DNA of 64,000 bases from Lutibacter sp. (GCF_013041805.1 NZ_JABDRI010000074.1:1-64000), one strand, 5' to 3'; shown: positions 8,921 through 17,549, counted from the first letter of the stretch. Notes: a model not told the origin generated them from the letters alone. Numbers and translations are program-made.

Positions 8921-9391
8921 TTATACATCCATAAAGGGCAACTCAAATCGTTGTAGTTGCTCATTATAATAGACGATCTTATTTGTTGATAAATCAAAAT
9001 AAGGTTTGTTACCAAAAGCATCAGTAGACATATTATTTACTTCAAAGTAACGTGTATTTATCAAGTCTTTTAATTCCTGTATGTCTTTTTTTGTTGCTGG
9101 TTTATTATTTTCAGTAGCAAAAATTTCCTTAGCAAATGCTGTTGCAGTATTAGCCGCTAAAGTTCCTAGTGCAGCATTTCCAACTCCAGATATACTTATT
9201 TTTTCAATTGTATTTTTCTTTGGTTCATTAAGAGTGTCTGATAACACTGGTTTAGAAGTACTATTCGTCATTTTATTTTTATGATGATGGTTTTTGCTTC
9301 TACAAGTAGCAGAACAAAATTTTTGTACTTTACGTCTTGTTGGTTCAAATTCTTTTTGGCAGAATTCACATATATATAAGTGTTTTTCCAT
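8921..9391 (-). CDS. small zinc-ribbon protein, unknown function
   Basis: 156 residues. The N-terminus has four Cys in a zinc-ribbon arrangement (C8-x2-C11 ... C26-x3-C30) followed by a basic patch (RSKNHHHKNK), which suggests nucleic-acid binding. The middle holds an alanine-rich segment (GNAALGTLAANTATAFAKEI), and the C-terminus is soluble. It is the last gene of a minus-strand block downstream of a tyrosine recombinase, with a 64-base gap that contains an inverted repeat (9408-9433). It may be an accessory or regulatory factor of a small integrated element. I do not recognise the full-length family. Confidence 0.6.
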   Translation of the reverse strand: MEKHLYICEFCQKEFEPTRRKVQKFCSATCRSKNHHHKNKMTNSTSKPVLSDTLNEPKKNTIEKISISGVGNAALGTLAANTATAFAKEIFATENNKPATKKDIQELKDLINTRYFEVNNMSTDAFGNKPYFDLSTNKIVYYNEQLQRFELPFMDV

Positions 9392-9407
9392 AATTTTTTA
9401 ATATTGT

Positions 9408-9433
9408 ACGTTAAACAAACGTATGTTTGACGC
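9408..9433. repeat. imperfect inverted repeat, possible operator
   Basis: Two 10-base arms (ACGTTAAACA and TGTTTGACGC) face each other across 6 bases and match at 8 of 10 positions. The repeat lies 17 bases upstream of the minus-strand start at 9391, where a repressor or recombination-directionality factor could bind. No similar copy was noticed elsewhere in the window. Confidence 0.35.
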
Positions 9434-9455
9434 ATAATTACTTTTTTTTATTTTT

Positions 9456-10214
9456 TTAGGAATCTATTTTAACTTTAAATACGCGTTCTAAAATCAATTT
9501 TTCAATCTCACTATCATTTATTTGAGGTCGTATTTTTTTCTTTTTCGATATCTTTTTCTTTAGTTGCTTATTATTCTCTAATTCTTTTTTATGATGTTCT
9601 TCAATTTGTTCAGTAGTATTTTTATCTGATATTTTATCCAAGATTTTAGAGTATGTAGCAACTATAGTTGGCACATGGATCATCACAAAATTAACGATAG
9701 AAAAATCGTGTTCTTTCTCTAAGTCAAGTAAGTTTTCAAAATTGGTATATAAATCTCTTAAATGAGCATTAAAATTTTCGTGTTGAAGTTTGAATGCACC
9801 AATAAGCGCTATATGAAGTACTTCCTTATTATATTTTTTTAAATTATCTGTCAACCATTTTGTTAAAAATAAATAGAGTATTAATTGATCAAAGTATTTA
9901 TTAATAATGAACTGAAATTCAGATGAACTAAGCTCTGTAGATTTTTCTAAAAGTTTAAAAATATTTTGTTCAAGTAAAGAACGTTTTTCTAAAAGTCTTG
10001 TATTAATTTCTATAGCATCTTCATTATTAAAAATGCCAATTCCATTATAATTATCAAAAATTGATAGCTCATCAAAGAAATCATCCTCAATTTCATTTTC
10101 AATTTGCTCTAATACTCCATCTAGAATAATTTCACTCGGAATGTAATAAATAAAATTATGAAGAAAGGTTTCTATCATTTCATTTAGAAAAAAAGTATTT
10201 TGTTGTTCCTTCAT
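9456..10214 (-). CDS. hypothetical protein linked to recombinase
   Basis: 252 residues, soluble, mostly helical, with no signal peptide. The C-terminus is strongly basic (residues about 216-232, KQLKKKISKKKKIRPQ) and ends in a short hydrophobic helix (IEKLILERVFKVKI), which might bind DNA. The ATG follows the stop of the recombinase gene with no spacer, so the two genes are almost certainly co-transcribed and coupled. I do not recognise the family. The context suggests a function in integration or maintenance of the element; this is inference. Confidence 0.6.
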   Translation of the reverse strand: MKEQQNTFFLNEMIETFLHNFIYYIPSEIILDGVLEQIENEIEDDFFDELSIFDNYNGIGIFNNEDAIEINTRLLEKRSLLEQNIFKLLEKSTELSSSEFQFIINKYFDQLILYLFLTKWLTDNLKKYNKEVLHIALIGAFKLQHENFNAHLRDLYTNFENLLDLEKEHDFSIVNFVMIHVPTIVATYSKILDKISDKNTTEQIEEHHKKELENNKQLKKKISKKKKIRPQINDSEIEKLILERVFKVKIDS

Positions 10215-11546
10215 TTATTTTTCTCTTAAAAATTCAGAATAATCATCGGGTAGGGCAGCATCAATATCCCGTAAATATTTCTCTAATGCAATCATAGAAC
10301 TATGACCAGTGATAAACATCAACCTACTTTTAGCCTCAAAAGGAGATGAGTTTTTCACAAGTTCTCTATAGAGTTTTGTAATATAGGTGTGTCTAAAACT
10401 ATATAATGTATAATCAGCACCTAAATTAAAATGTTCCTTTACAACTTTTTTAAATCGTTTTGAAAAATGGTCTCTTCTATTATGAGGTGTTGCTTTCCAA
10501 GAGTTTCCTAAACCGTGAATTGTAAACAAAGGATTATTTCTATCCAAATTTGATAAATCAGGAAGCTCATCTATTAGAATATCTGGAATAATCTTCGTTT
10601 TTAAAGGGCTATTTTTTGCTTTAAATGCTATAGTTTTATCTCTTAAATTTATGTCACCAACTTTTAATCTGCATACTTCAATTGGTCGAAGAAAATTATA
10701 TGATATAAATTTTATGTATAATAGTAATGTAGGATCTTTGGTTTCTAAAAACTTAAAAATAGCTTCTTGAGTTTCTTTTGTATACGTTTTATTTCTTTCT
10801 GGGATTGCTTTTAAAGTTGGGATTTTCTTTAAAAAATTTGAAACTATAATTTCATTGTCTTCCAGTGTTTGAAATAAACTACTTAATTCCAAGCGGTAAT
10901 TATTTCTATTTCTAGGACTGGTGCGTTGCAATACATCATTTAAAAATTGCACCATTATATTTTTAGTTAATAAATGTATATGTGTAATACCAGCATAGTT
11001 CTTAGTAATAAATACTTGCAATGCTTTCGCTTTCCCTTTATATGCGTTATAAGTACTAGCGGTTACAATGTTTTTCTTAATTAATAGTGCAAAATCTAGT
11101 GCTTCTTTAATAGTTTTTTCATGAATTGCAACAGGTTTTTTCTTTGTAACTTTAGGCTGAACCTTAGTTGTAGGTTCAGTTTTTCTACTTGCAATTTTTT
11201 TAGTGTTCGCTAACTCTTTTTGTTTGGTTTGTAATTCCGTATTATCCTCAAAAGGATTGTATCCTTTTTTTAGTAATTCAAGAATTTTTTTTCTGTAAGC
11301 TGACAATACATAAAGTCGATCTTCTTTCGTCTTGTATTTATGAGCTTCTCCATAAAAAGGTGTCACTCGTTTTAGCTTTCCCGTTTTAGGGTCTCGGAAA
11401 GAAAAATACACATACCAACGCTTTTTTAAATCACCTTTGGCAGTATATAGTTTTGGCGGGGAATAATTCTTTTTCATTGACAAATCGTATGCACAATCGT
11501 ATGCACTTTCGAAGTTAAAGGTAATAATTTCATTTAAATTAGACAT
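10215..11546 (-). CDS. tyrosine recombinase / integrase
   Basis: 443 residues. An N-terminal arm-like region (about 30-95, RWYVYFSFRDPKTGKLKR) precedes a core-binding SAM-like domain (about 145-235) and a catalytic domain (about 255-435). Catalytic residues visible are R287 (FLRPIEVCRL), a Lys at 311 or 316, R385-H386 in LYSFRHTYIT (the first His of HxxR is replaced by Tyr), H415 (TGHSS) and the nucleophile Y424 (LEKYLRD). All are present, so it looks active. It lies 53 bases from the 3' end of tRNA-Met, the usual position of an integrase that uses a tRNA as attachment site. It heads a minus-strand unit with the two unknown genes. Met24 is a possible alternative start. Confidence 0.9.
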   Translation of the reverse strand: MSNLNEIITFNFESAYDCAYDLSMKKNYSPPKLYTAKGDLKKRWYVYFSFRDPKTGKLKRVTPFYGEAHKYKTKEDRLYVLSAYRKKILELLKKGYNPFEDNTELQTKQKELANTKKIASRKTEPTTKVQPKVTKKKPVAIHEKTIKEALDFALLIKKNIVTASTYNAYKGKAKALQVFITKNYAGITHIHLLTKNIMVQFLNDVLQRTSPRNRNNYRLELSSLFQTLEDNEIIVSNFLKKIPTLKAIPERNKTYTKETQEAIFKFLETKDPTLLLYIKFISYNFLRPIEVCRLKVGDINLRDKTIAFKAKNSPLKTKIIPDILIDELPDLSNLDRNNPLFTIHGLGNSWKATPHNRRDHFSKRFKKVVKEHFNLGADYTLYSFRHTYITKLYRELVKNSSPFEAKSRLMFITGHSSMIALEKYLRDIDAALPDDYSEFLREK

Positions 11547-11552
11547 AAAAAA

Positions 11553-11576
11553 AACAGTTTAGAAAGCTAAACTGTT
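11553..11576 (-). terminator. terminator of tRNA-Met
   Basis: A perfect 10-bp stem (AACAGTTTAG / CTAAACTGTT) with a 4-base loop is followed on the minus strand by a run of T that touches the ATG of the recombinase gene. It would end the tRNA transcript just before the recombinase start. Confidence 0.7.
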
Positions 11577-11598
11577 CGTTTTTATAGATTTAAATTTG

Positions 11599-11672
11599 TA
11601 GCGTGATGCAGAATTGAACTGCAGACCTCCGGGTTATGAATCCGACGCTCTAACCAACTGAGCTACCACGCC
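11599..11672 (-). tRNA. tRNA-Met (CAT anticodon)
   Basis: The minus strand folds as a full cloverleaf: acceptor GGCGTGG paired with TCACGCT (two G-T wobbles), D arm GCTC/GAGC, anticodon loop TTCATAA, T arm TGCAG-TTCAATT-CTGCA. The C11-G24 pair in the D stem points to an elongator rather than an initiator tRNA. A CAT anticodon is also found in lysidine-modified tRNA-Ile, which cannot be excluded by eye. The CCA end is not encoded. One A-C mismatch closes the anticodon stem at the loop. Confidence 0.9.
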
Positions 11673-11687
11673 ATTTATTAGAGGCTG

Positions 11688-11695
11688 CAAATATA
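11688..11695 (-). promoter_or_regulatory. -7 promoter element of tRNA-Met
   Basis: On the minus strand this reads TATATTTG, a perfect Bacteroidota TAnnTTTG -7 box, 15 bases before the tRNA 5' end. Confidence 0.55.
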
Positions 11696-11788
11696 AAAAA
11701 TAAAATAGTTATCGCCATAATTTATTTTAATAATTTAAATTTTTTTTAAATAGAATATTTATATATATTGTGACAATAATAATTGAAT

Positions 11789-12172
11789 ATGTCTACAAAA
11801 ATAAAATTTGAAATAGAGTTCCCAATTCACGCTTCTCCTCATATGCTATATCAATATTTTGGTACGCCTTCAGGGCTGTCGGAATGGTTTGCAGATAATG
11901 TTAATTCTAGAGGAGAAACATTTACTTTTATATGGGATGGATCTGAAGAAAAAGCAAAAGTGTTGCAAGAGCGACCTTATGAAAAAATTAAATTTAAATG
12001 GTTAGACGGTGAAGATGATAAAAGTTATTTTGAATTTAGGGTCGAAGTTGATGAAATAACTAAAGATGTTTCATTAATTGTTACTGATTTTGCTGAAGAA
12101 GATGAAATTGAAGAATCTAAAATGTTTTGGGAGAATCAAATAGATGAACTAAAACACACAATAGGAGCATAG
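11789..12172 (+). CDS. START-like domain protein (SRPBCC superfamily)
   Basis: 127 residues. The ATG at 11789 is preferred over an in-frame TTG two codons upstream. The sequence IKFEIEFPIHASPHMLYQYF followed by TPSGLSEWFADNV is the start of a START-like/AHSA1-like fold found across Bacteroidota. The helix-grip cavity continues through FTFIWDGSEEKAKV and YFEFRVEVD. The ligand is unknown. The gene stands alone, followed by a terminator at 12200, and is soluble and cytoplasmic. Confidence 0.8.
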   Translation: MSTKIKFEIEFPIHASPHMLYQYFGTPSGLSEWFADNVNSRGETFTFIWDGSEEKAKVLQERPYEKIKFKWLDGEDDKSYFEFRVEVDEITKDVSLIVTDFAEEDEIEESKMFWENQIDELKHTIGA

Positions 12173-12199
12173 TATAAATTGAAATAATATATAAAAAAG

Positions 12200-12224
12200 C
12201 CTTGAAGAAATTCAAGGTTTTTTT
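12200..12224 (+). terminator. intrinsic terminator
   Basis: CCTTGAA-GAAA-TTCAAGG hairpin followed by seven T, just downstream of the START-like gene. Confidence 0.75.
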
Positions 12225-12227
12225 ATG

Positions 12228-12235
12228 TAAATTTG
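12228..12235 (+). promoter_or_regulatory. -7 promoter element for the aminotransferase gene
   Basis: TAAATTTG matches the TAnnTTTG -7 consensus 17 bases before the ATG at 12253. It begins directly after the preceding terminator. Confidence 0.5.
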
Positions 12236-12252
12236 CATCGAAATTTTAAGAT

Positions 12253-13071
12253 ATGGTAAATTTAAATGGAGAATTAATTAATCAATTAGAAGGTGTTTTA
12301 AATACAACTAATAGAGCTTTTAAATATGGAGATGCTCTATTCGAGACTATAAAAGTTAAAGATTTAAAATGCTATTTTATTGAAGATCACTATTTTAGAT
12401 TAATGGCTTCTATGCGGATGCTTCGAATGGAGATTCCAATGAATTTTACACTGGAATTTTTTGAAGAAGAAATTACTACTACTTTAATTCAAAATAATTT
12501 GGAAGATGCCAGAGTGAGAGTTACTGTTTATAGAAAAGATGGTGGTTTATATAAGCCAATTTCAAATGAAATAAGTTATTTAATTGAAACTATACCTTTA
12601 AATATCAATAGAAAAGAAGAGTATAAAATTGATTTATTCAAAGATTATTATTTATATTCTGGCTTATTATCTACACTTAAAACTACCAATAAAATTACAA
12701 ATGTGTTGGCAAGTATCTATGCTTCTGAAAATAAATTTGATAATTGTATTTTAGTTAATGAAAAAAAACAAGTCGTAGAAGCTATTAATGGGAATATATT
12801 TATAGTAAAAGGAACAAGTATTAAAACACCGTTAATTGATTCGGGATGCATTAAGGGAATAGTGCGAAAAAAAATTATTGAACTAATTTCAAAGAAAGAG
12901 AATTATACATTAGAAGAAGGTGTAATATCTCCTTTTGATTTGCAGAAAGCTGATGAGATTTTTATAACCAATGTAATTGTTGGTATTCAAGTTGTTACAA
13001 CTTATAAAAAGACTAATTTTAAAACTAAAGTAGGAAAAGAGTTGACTTTGGAATTTGAAAAGCTAGTTTAA
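12253..13071 (+). CDS. class IV aminotransferase (PabC-like)
   Basis: 272 residues, a fold-type IV PLP enzyme. The N-terminal NTTNRAFKYGDALFETIKV motif is typical of branched-chain aminotransferase and aminodeoxychorismate lyase proteins. The PLP Lys is probably the one in LLSTLKTTNKITNVLAS (about residue 142-146). The phosphate-binding region DSGCIKGIVRKKIIEL and the C-terminal DEIFITNVIVGIQVV also fit. At this length it is most likely 4-amino-4-deoxychorismate lyase (folate pathway), but BCAT-like activity cannot be excluded. The 3' end overlaps the convergent yqgE gene by 9 bases. Confidence 0.75.
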   Translation: MVNLNGELINQLEGVLNTTNRAFKYGDALFETIKVKDLKCYFIEDHYFRLMASMRMLRMEIPMNFTLEFFEEEITTTLIQNNLEDARVRVTVYRKDGGLYKPISNEISYLIETIPLNINRKEEYKIDLFKDYYLYSGLLSTLKTTNKITNVLASIYASENKFDNCILVNEKKQVVEAINGNIFIVKGTSIKTPLIDSGCIKGIVRKKIIELISKKENYTLEEGVISPFDLQKADEIFITNVIVGIQVVTTYKKTNFKTKVGKELTLEFEKLV

Positions 13072-13620
13072 ATTTGGGTTTACTGGGGCGTTAGCCCAAA
13101 TTTTATATTCACCTCCAAATTCTAACAATTGATTTTTCCAAATACTGTCACTATTAACTTGTAAAATATTAGGATATTTATTTTCAACAACAGTCCAGGT
13201 TGATTCTTCTAACTCTTCATTTAATTGGGTGATAGACCAACCAGAATAACCTAGAAAAAATCTTATATCGGTAGGTTTTATGGTATTGCTATTTAATAAA
13301 TTTGTTAAAATATCGAAATCACCACCCCAATAAATACCATTATCTATTTGAACACTGTTAGGAATTAAATGAGGTAGTTTGTGAATAAAATATAAATTTT
13401 CCTGTTCAACTGGTCCTCCATTGTAAATTTTAAAATCACAATTAATATCATTAATTAAATCTTGAAGAATAAACTCTGTAGGTTTATTTATAATAAAACC
13501 AATACATCCTTCCGTGCTATGTTCAGATAAATATATGACTGATCTATTGAAAGATTTATCATTCAAAATAGATGGCTCAGAAATTAGCAATTTACCCTTA
13601 GATGGATTGTGAACATTCAT
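13063..13620 (-). CDS. YqgE/AlgH family protein
   Basis: 185 residues. Family motifs are visible: PSKGKLLISEPSILNDKSFNRSVIYL at the start (residues about 6-31, read in part), GCIGFIINKPTEF, YNGGPVEQ and RFFLGYSGWSITQLNEEL. YqgE/AlgH proteins are conserved cytoplasmic proteins of poorly known, possibly regulatory, function. Length is as usual. It converges with the aminotransferase gene, and the HU gene with its terminator lies upstream, so it probably has its own promoter. Confidence 0.9.
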   Translation of the reverse strand: MNVHNPSKGKLLISEPSILNDKSFNRSVIYLSEHSTEGCIGFIINKPTEFILQDLINDINCDFKIYNGGPVEQENLYFIHKLPHLIPNSVQIDNGIYWGGDFDILTNLLNSNTIKPTDIRFFLGYSGWSITQLNEELEESTWTVVENKYPNILQVNSDSIWKNQLLEFGGEYKIWANAPVNPNLN

Positions 13621-13663
13621 AATTATATTAATTTCTTTAAATATAAAAAAAAATAGCTATAAA

Positions 13664-13693
13664 AAAAACTCTCTAAAGAATTAGAGAGTTTTT
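13664..13693 (-). terminator. terminator of the HU gene
   Basis: A 13-bp stem (AAAAACTCTCTAA / TTAGAGAGTTTTT) with an AGAA loop lies 26 bases after the HU stop. It has A and T tracts on both sides and may work in both directions. Confidence 0.75.
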
Positions 13694-13718
13694 AGAATAA
13701 GAATGTATTCTTATGTGT

Positions 13719-13991
13719 TTAGTTCACTGCATCACTAAATCCAGCTCCTGCTTTAAACTTAACAACGTTTTTAGCTTTAATTTGAATAGTTTTCCCTGTT
13801 TGAGGGTTTCTACCACTTCTTGCTGCTCTTTTAGAAATAGACCAAGTTCCCCATCCTACTAGAGCTACTTTTCCACCTTTTTTAAGAGTTTTAGTAACAT
13901 TGTCTGTTAACGATTCTAGTGCTGCTTTCGCCGCTGCTTTTGTGATACCAGCATCAGCTGCCATTGCATCAATTAAATCTGATTTGTTCAT
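13719..13991 (-). CDS. HU-family DNA-binding protein
   Basis: 90 residues, the normal HU length. MNKSDLIDAMAADAGITKAA starts the helical dimer domain. The DNA-binding arm carries RAARSGRNPQTGKTIQIKA with the conserved RNP motif. It is a nucleoid protein that bends DNA without sequence specificity. It is monocistronic, with a near-consensus Bacteroidota promoter at 14044-14073 and a strong terminator, as expected for a highly expressed gene. Confidence 0.95.
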   Translation of the reverse strand: MNKSDLIDAMAADAGITKAAAKAALESLTDNVTKTLKKGGKVALVGWGTWSISKRAARSGRNPQTGKTIQIKAKNVVKFKAGAGFSDAVN

Positions 13992-14043
13992 AACTTGAAT
14001 TTTAAATTAATTGGTTAAACATTTTTTGCTTATAAAAGCTTAA

Positions 14044-14073
14044 CAAAGTTATACGGAATAAGGGTTTATGCAA
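14044..14073 (-). promoter_or_regulatory. promoter of the HU gene
   Basis: On the minus strand the region reads TTG, 19 bases, TAACTTTG. This agrees with the Bacteroidota -33 (TTTG/TTG) and -7 (TAnnTTTG) elements and spacing. The -7 element lies about 52 bases before the HU ATG. Confidence 0.65.
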
Positions 14074-14176
14074 GTTTTAACTAAAAAAAATGCCTTTTTT
14101 GTTAATAAATGACATGAAATGTTAATAACCGGAGGTCAATATCATTAAAAAGCGCTAAGCCCTTTAAAATATAGGG

Positions 14177-15121
14177 TTATTGCACTCGAGCATTTTTTGA
14201 AAATGAAAATCCATTTAATAAACTTTCAGTATCCATTTTTCGTTTACCAGCAAGTTGAAGTTTTTCAATTTTTATGAATCCATTAGTAACTGCAACTTTA
14301 ATTTCATTTTTAGAAGTAATAATAGTGCCTAAAAAATGTTGATGTGATAAAACCTCCTTTTTTATATCGAAAATTTTTAATTTAATTTCTTCATCATCAT
14401 TTGTTAAAATTGTCCAGGCTGTAGGATATGGATTTAAGCCTCGAATCAAATTATATATAGTATTTATTGGAGCTGTCCAATCTATTCTACAAGTTTCAGT
14501 AAAAATTTTTGGAGCAGGCTTTTGTTCAATTTTAGGTTGTTTATAGGTTTTAATAGTATTTTGCTGAATTTGATTTACAGTTTTTACCACTAACTCGCTT
14601 CCTACATTCATTAATTTATCATGCAATTCACCTACCGTTTCATCATTTCTAATTAATACTTCCTGTTGTAAAATAATATTTCCAGTATCAATTTTCTCAT
14701 CAATAAAAAATGTTGTGACACCAGTTTTTGTTTCACCATTAATAATTGCCCAATTTATAGGTGCTGCACCTCTATAAGCAGGTAATAGAGAAGCATGTAA
14801 ATTAAAAGTGCCGTATATTGGCATTTGCCAAACCACCTTTGGTAGCATTCTAAAAGCTACAACAATTTGTAAGTTTGCGTTTAAAGCTTCTAATTCTTGA
14901 ATGAATTCTTCACTTTTTAAATTAGTAGGCTGTAATAATTTTAAGTTATTTTTTACAGCATATTTTTTTACTGCAGATTCATTCATTTTTCTACCTCTAC
15001 CAGCTGGTTTGTCTGGGGCTGTTATAACACCAACTACATCAAACTTTCCTTGAATTAGTCTGTCTAAAATTGCCACAGCAAAGTCTGGTGTCCCCATAAA
15101 TACAATTCTTAAATCTCTCAT
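14177..15121 (-). CDS. fmt: methionyl-tRNA formyltransferase
   Basis: 314 residues, normal length. The N-terminal formyltransferase domain (RIVFMGTPDFAVAILDRLI; HASLLPAYRGAAPINWAI with the catalytic Asn-His-Asp set including D in DEKIDTGNIILQ) and the C-terminal OB-like domain are complete. It formylates Met on initiator tRNA in the cytoplasm. The ATG overlaps the stop of recQ (TAATG), so it ends a three-gene operon: AAA ATPase, recQ, fmt. Confidence 0.95.
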   Translation of the reverse strand: MRDLRIVFMGTPDFAVAILDRLIQGKFDVVGVITAPDKPAGRGRKMNESAVKKYAVKNNLKLLQPTNLKSEEFIQELEALNANLQIVVAFRMLPKVVWQMPIYGTFNLHASLLPAYRGAAPINWAIINGETKTGVTTFFIDEKIDTGNIILQQEVLIRNDETVGELHDKLMNVGSELVVKTVNQIQQNTIKTYKQPKIEQKPAPKIFTETCRIDWTAPINTIYNLIRGLNPYPTAWTILTNDDEEIKLKIFDIKKEVLSHQHFLGTIITSKNEIKVAVTNGFIKIEKLQLAGKRKMDTESLLNGFSFSKNARVQ

Positions 15122-17016
15122 TAAAGGTTGCTTTTAAATTTATTTTGCGAAGTTATTGCAATTTTATTTTTTTCAAGAAGAATTTTTAATGAATCTAAAA
15201 CTTCATCTTTAGAAAAATTTAATATACATATTATTTCTTCTGAAGACATAGGTTTATTTTTTAATAATTTACTAATACGAATTGAAACTTTTTCTAATGC
15301 AACTTTTTCAAGATTTTTAGATTTACAAATGTCACAAGTACCACAATTTTCGGTTGTAGTTTCATTAAAATACGAAAGTAGCTGAATATTTCTACAGGTA
15401 GTTTTATTTTCTATGTATGAAATTACAGCATTTAATTTTTCTAATTTTAACTTATTTTGTTGTTCAATATTTTTGGAAATACTATTGATTGTATATTCAC
15501 TATCTCTATTTACTAAAAAAGTTAATTTTGAATTTGTGTTTTCATGAGAATAATGTACGATGCCATTTGAATGCAAATTATTTAATTGATTAATAACATC
15601 ATTTTTTGAACAGTTTAATTTTTTTGATAGCCCATATTCATTGATTGTAATAAAATGTTCAAAAATACCACCATAACTTCTTAGAATTAAGTTTATTAAA
15701 CTACTTTTAGATGGGTTTTTGCTTATAAAATCAAATACTTGATTACTTGACACTAAAAATTTTACTGTAGATTTTTTGTTATAATCTTCATCTAAGCGTA
15801 AAATATTTTCGCGCTCTAAAACCTTTATTGAATTATAGGTTTTTAATAATTTCAACTGGTACGTGTAGCAAAATTCTTGCAATGAAAAATCAAATAATTG
15901 GGTAGGTAATTCACCCAGAATTATACTAAAATATTGATTTAAATGCTCGTAAACTCTTTTAATATATTTAAACGATGGAGTGTTAGATGTGTAATTATTT
16001 GAAGCACTGTATAAATTTGTGTTATTCGTTAAAATTAAAGAAAAGGATTCCTTTTCGTCTCTTCCAGCTCTACCGGACTCTTGAATATAATTTTCAAGAC
16101 TGGCAGGCGTGTTTATGTGAATAATAGCTCTAACATCTGGTTTATCTATTCCCATTCCAAAAGCATTAGTAGCAACCATAATAGATGTTTCATTAGACAT
16201 CCAGCGATTGTATGAAGCTTCCTTTTCGGAAGAGGATAGACCGCCATGGTAAAAACTACTCTTAAAGTTATTTTTTAATAGCATGGCACATACTTCTTCA
16301 GTTTCTTTCCTATTATTTGTATAAATAATTATGGACTCTTTTATTTTATATGCAATTTGAAGTAATTTTCCATAGATATTCTCAGTACTTAAAACACTAT
16401 AGTTTATATTATTTCTCTTAAATGATTTTTTAAAAGTTATCGGGTTATTTATATCTAAATTTGTTTCAATGTCGTTTAGAACTTTTTCAGTAGCGGTTGC
16501 GGTTAAAGCCATAAAAGTTGCTTCAGGATGTAAATCTTTTAAAATTTTTAGTTTTAAGTAAGAGGGTCTAAAATCATGTCCCCATTCAGAAATGCAATGT
16601 GCTTCATCGATTGCAACAATTGAAACGTTTAATTGTTTAATTTTTTCTTGAATAAATGCAGATTGTAATTTTTCTGGCGACAAGTATAAAAACTTATAAC
16701 CACCAAACTGCAAATTATCAAAAGCAATAATAAGTTCTTCAGTGCTAAGTTGAGAGGTTAACGCTATTGCCTTTATATTTTTTTCTTTTAAACTATTTAC
16801 TTGATCTTGAATTAGAGCAATTAGGGGAGAAATTACAATACATACACCATCCAAAAGTAGCGTGGGTATTTGATAGCATAATGATTTACCACCACCTGTT
16901 GGTAATAAAACAATTGTATTTTTTTTGTGTAAAGTAGCTTTAATTATTTCTTCTTGTGGATCTCTAAATTCTGAATAGTTCCAATAGGTTTTTAATATTT
17001 CTAGAGGTGAACTCAT
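15121..17016 (-). CDS. RecQ-family ATP-dependent DNA helicase
   Basis: 631 residues. Helicase motifs: I (LLPTGGGKSLCYQ), II (DEAH in VAIDEAHCISEWGHDFR), III (ALTATATEKV), the second RecA domain (VATNAFGMGIDKPDVR) and VI (QESGRAGRDE). A RecQ zinc-binding site follows (CRNIQLLSYF, then CGTCDIC). Shorter than RecQ proteins with an HRDC domain, and no HRDC is seen; Bacteroidota often have such a second, shorter RecQ. It unwinds DNA 3'-5' in repair. The gene overlaps both neighbours by 1-4 bases. Confidence 0.92.
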   Translation of the reverse strand: MSSPLEILKTYWNYSEFRDPQEEIIKATLHKKNTIVLLPTGGGKSLCYQIPTLLLDGVCIVISPLIALIQDQVNSLKEKNIKAIALTSQLSTEELIIAFDNLQFGGYKFLYLSPEKLQSAFIQEKIKQLNVSIVAIDEAHCISEWGHDFRPSYLKLKILKDLHPEATFMALTATATEKVLNDIETNLDINNPITFKKSFKRNNINYSVLSTENIYGKLLQIAYKIKESIIIYTNNRKETEEVCAMLLKNNFKSSFYHGGLSSSEKEASYNRWMSNETSIMVATNAFGMGIDKPDVRAIIHINTPASLENYIQESGRAGRDEKESFSLILTNNTNLYSASNNYTSNTPSFKYIKRVYEHLNQYFSIILGELPTQLFDFSLQEFCYTYQLKLLKTYNSIKVLERENILRLDEDYNKKSTVKFLVSSNQVFDFISKNPSKSSLINLILRSYGGIFEHFITINEYGLSKKLNCSKNDVINQLNNLHSNGIVHYSHENTNSKLTFLVNRDSEYTINSISKNIEQQNKLKLEKLNAVISYIENKTTCRNIQLLSYFNETTTENCGTCDICKSKNLEKVALEKVSIRISKLLKNKPMSSEEIICILNFSKDEVLDSLKILLEKNKIAITSQNKFKSNL

Positions 17017-17549
17017 AGTTGAATAGCATTCAATATAAAATTGGCCCTTTCATTTATATCTCCCTTTGGAACTTCTATAATGTTATAGTTTAACTCTTTA
17101 TAAGTTCGCTCTAAGTGGTTATGAATAGCTAAAGCTTGCTCAAAATTTTCATAGCGTTCATTATCTGAAATATAAATTTCTTCCCAAGGCGGCATTAGAA
17201 ATATATAGTTGTATCTATATAAATTACTTTGCGTAATATATGTATCTGGATAATCTATACTTATATAGTTCATATAAGCATGAACATCAGGAATACCTCT
17301 GTCAAAGAAAACAATATCGTTATTTTTTTTGGCAGCCTCTAAATATTGATTTTTTCGACCTTCTAATAATAATTCACTAAACAGTAATGGATTAGTTAAA
17401 AATAATTGTTCAATACCTTTACTTCTAGCATTTAAGGTAACTTCTCTCGAAATTTCTGTCATACAAGTAAAATTTCGCTTTGCTAATTCCTCAATAATGG
17501 TAGATTTTCCGGTTCCAGGCCCTCCTGTAATTACTATTTTTTGTTGCAT
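17013..17549 (-). CDS. AAA-family ATPase / P-loop kinase-like protein
   Basis: 178 residues. Walker A is ITGGPGTGKSTIIEEL (residues 7-22) and FFDRGIPDVHAYM carries a DRG motif of the AAA_28/nucleotide-kinase-like type. A conserved middle (MPPWEEIYISDNERYE) and a C-terminal HLERTYKELNY fit the small predicted NTPase family common in Bacteroidota. The substrate is unknown. It is first in an operon with recQ and fmt (ATGA overlap with recQ), divergent from the DUF493 gene. Confidence 0.8.
   Translation of the reverse strand: MQQKIVITGGPGTGKSTIIEELAKRNFTCMTEISREVTLNARSKGIEQLFLTNPLLFSELLLEGRKNQYLEAAKKNNDIVFFDRGIPDVHAYMNYISIDYPDTYITQSNLYRYNYIFLMPPWEEIYISDNERYENFEQALAIHNHLERTYKELNYNIIEVPKGDINERANFILNAIQL

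Noticed and set aside
9081-9284. Plus-strand frame of 67 codons
   Set aside because: It lies fully inside the minus-strand zinc-ribbon gene, whose Cys motif and promoter context are better supported; shadow frame.
14081-14176. Hairpin AAGCCCT / AGGGTT near 14158 as terminator of fmt
   Set aside because: The stem is short and imperfect and lacks a T run on the minus strand.
15128-15385. Plus-strand frame inside recQ
   Set aside because: Antisense to the conserved zinc-binding region of RecQ; no motif or start signal of its own.
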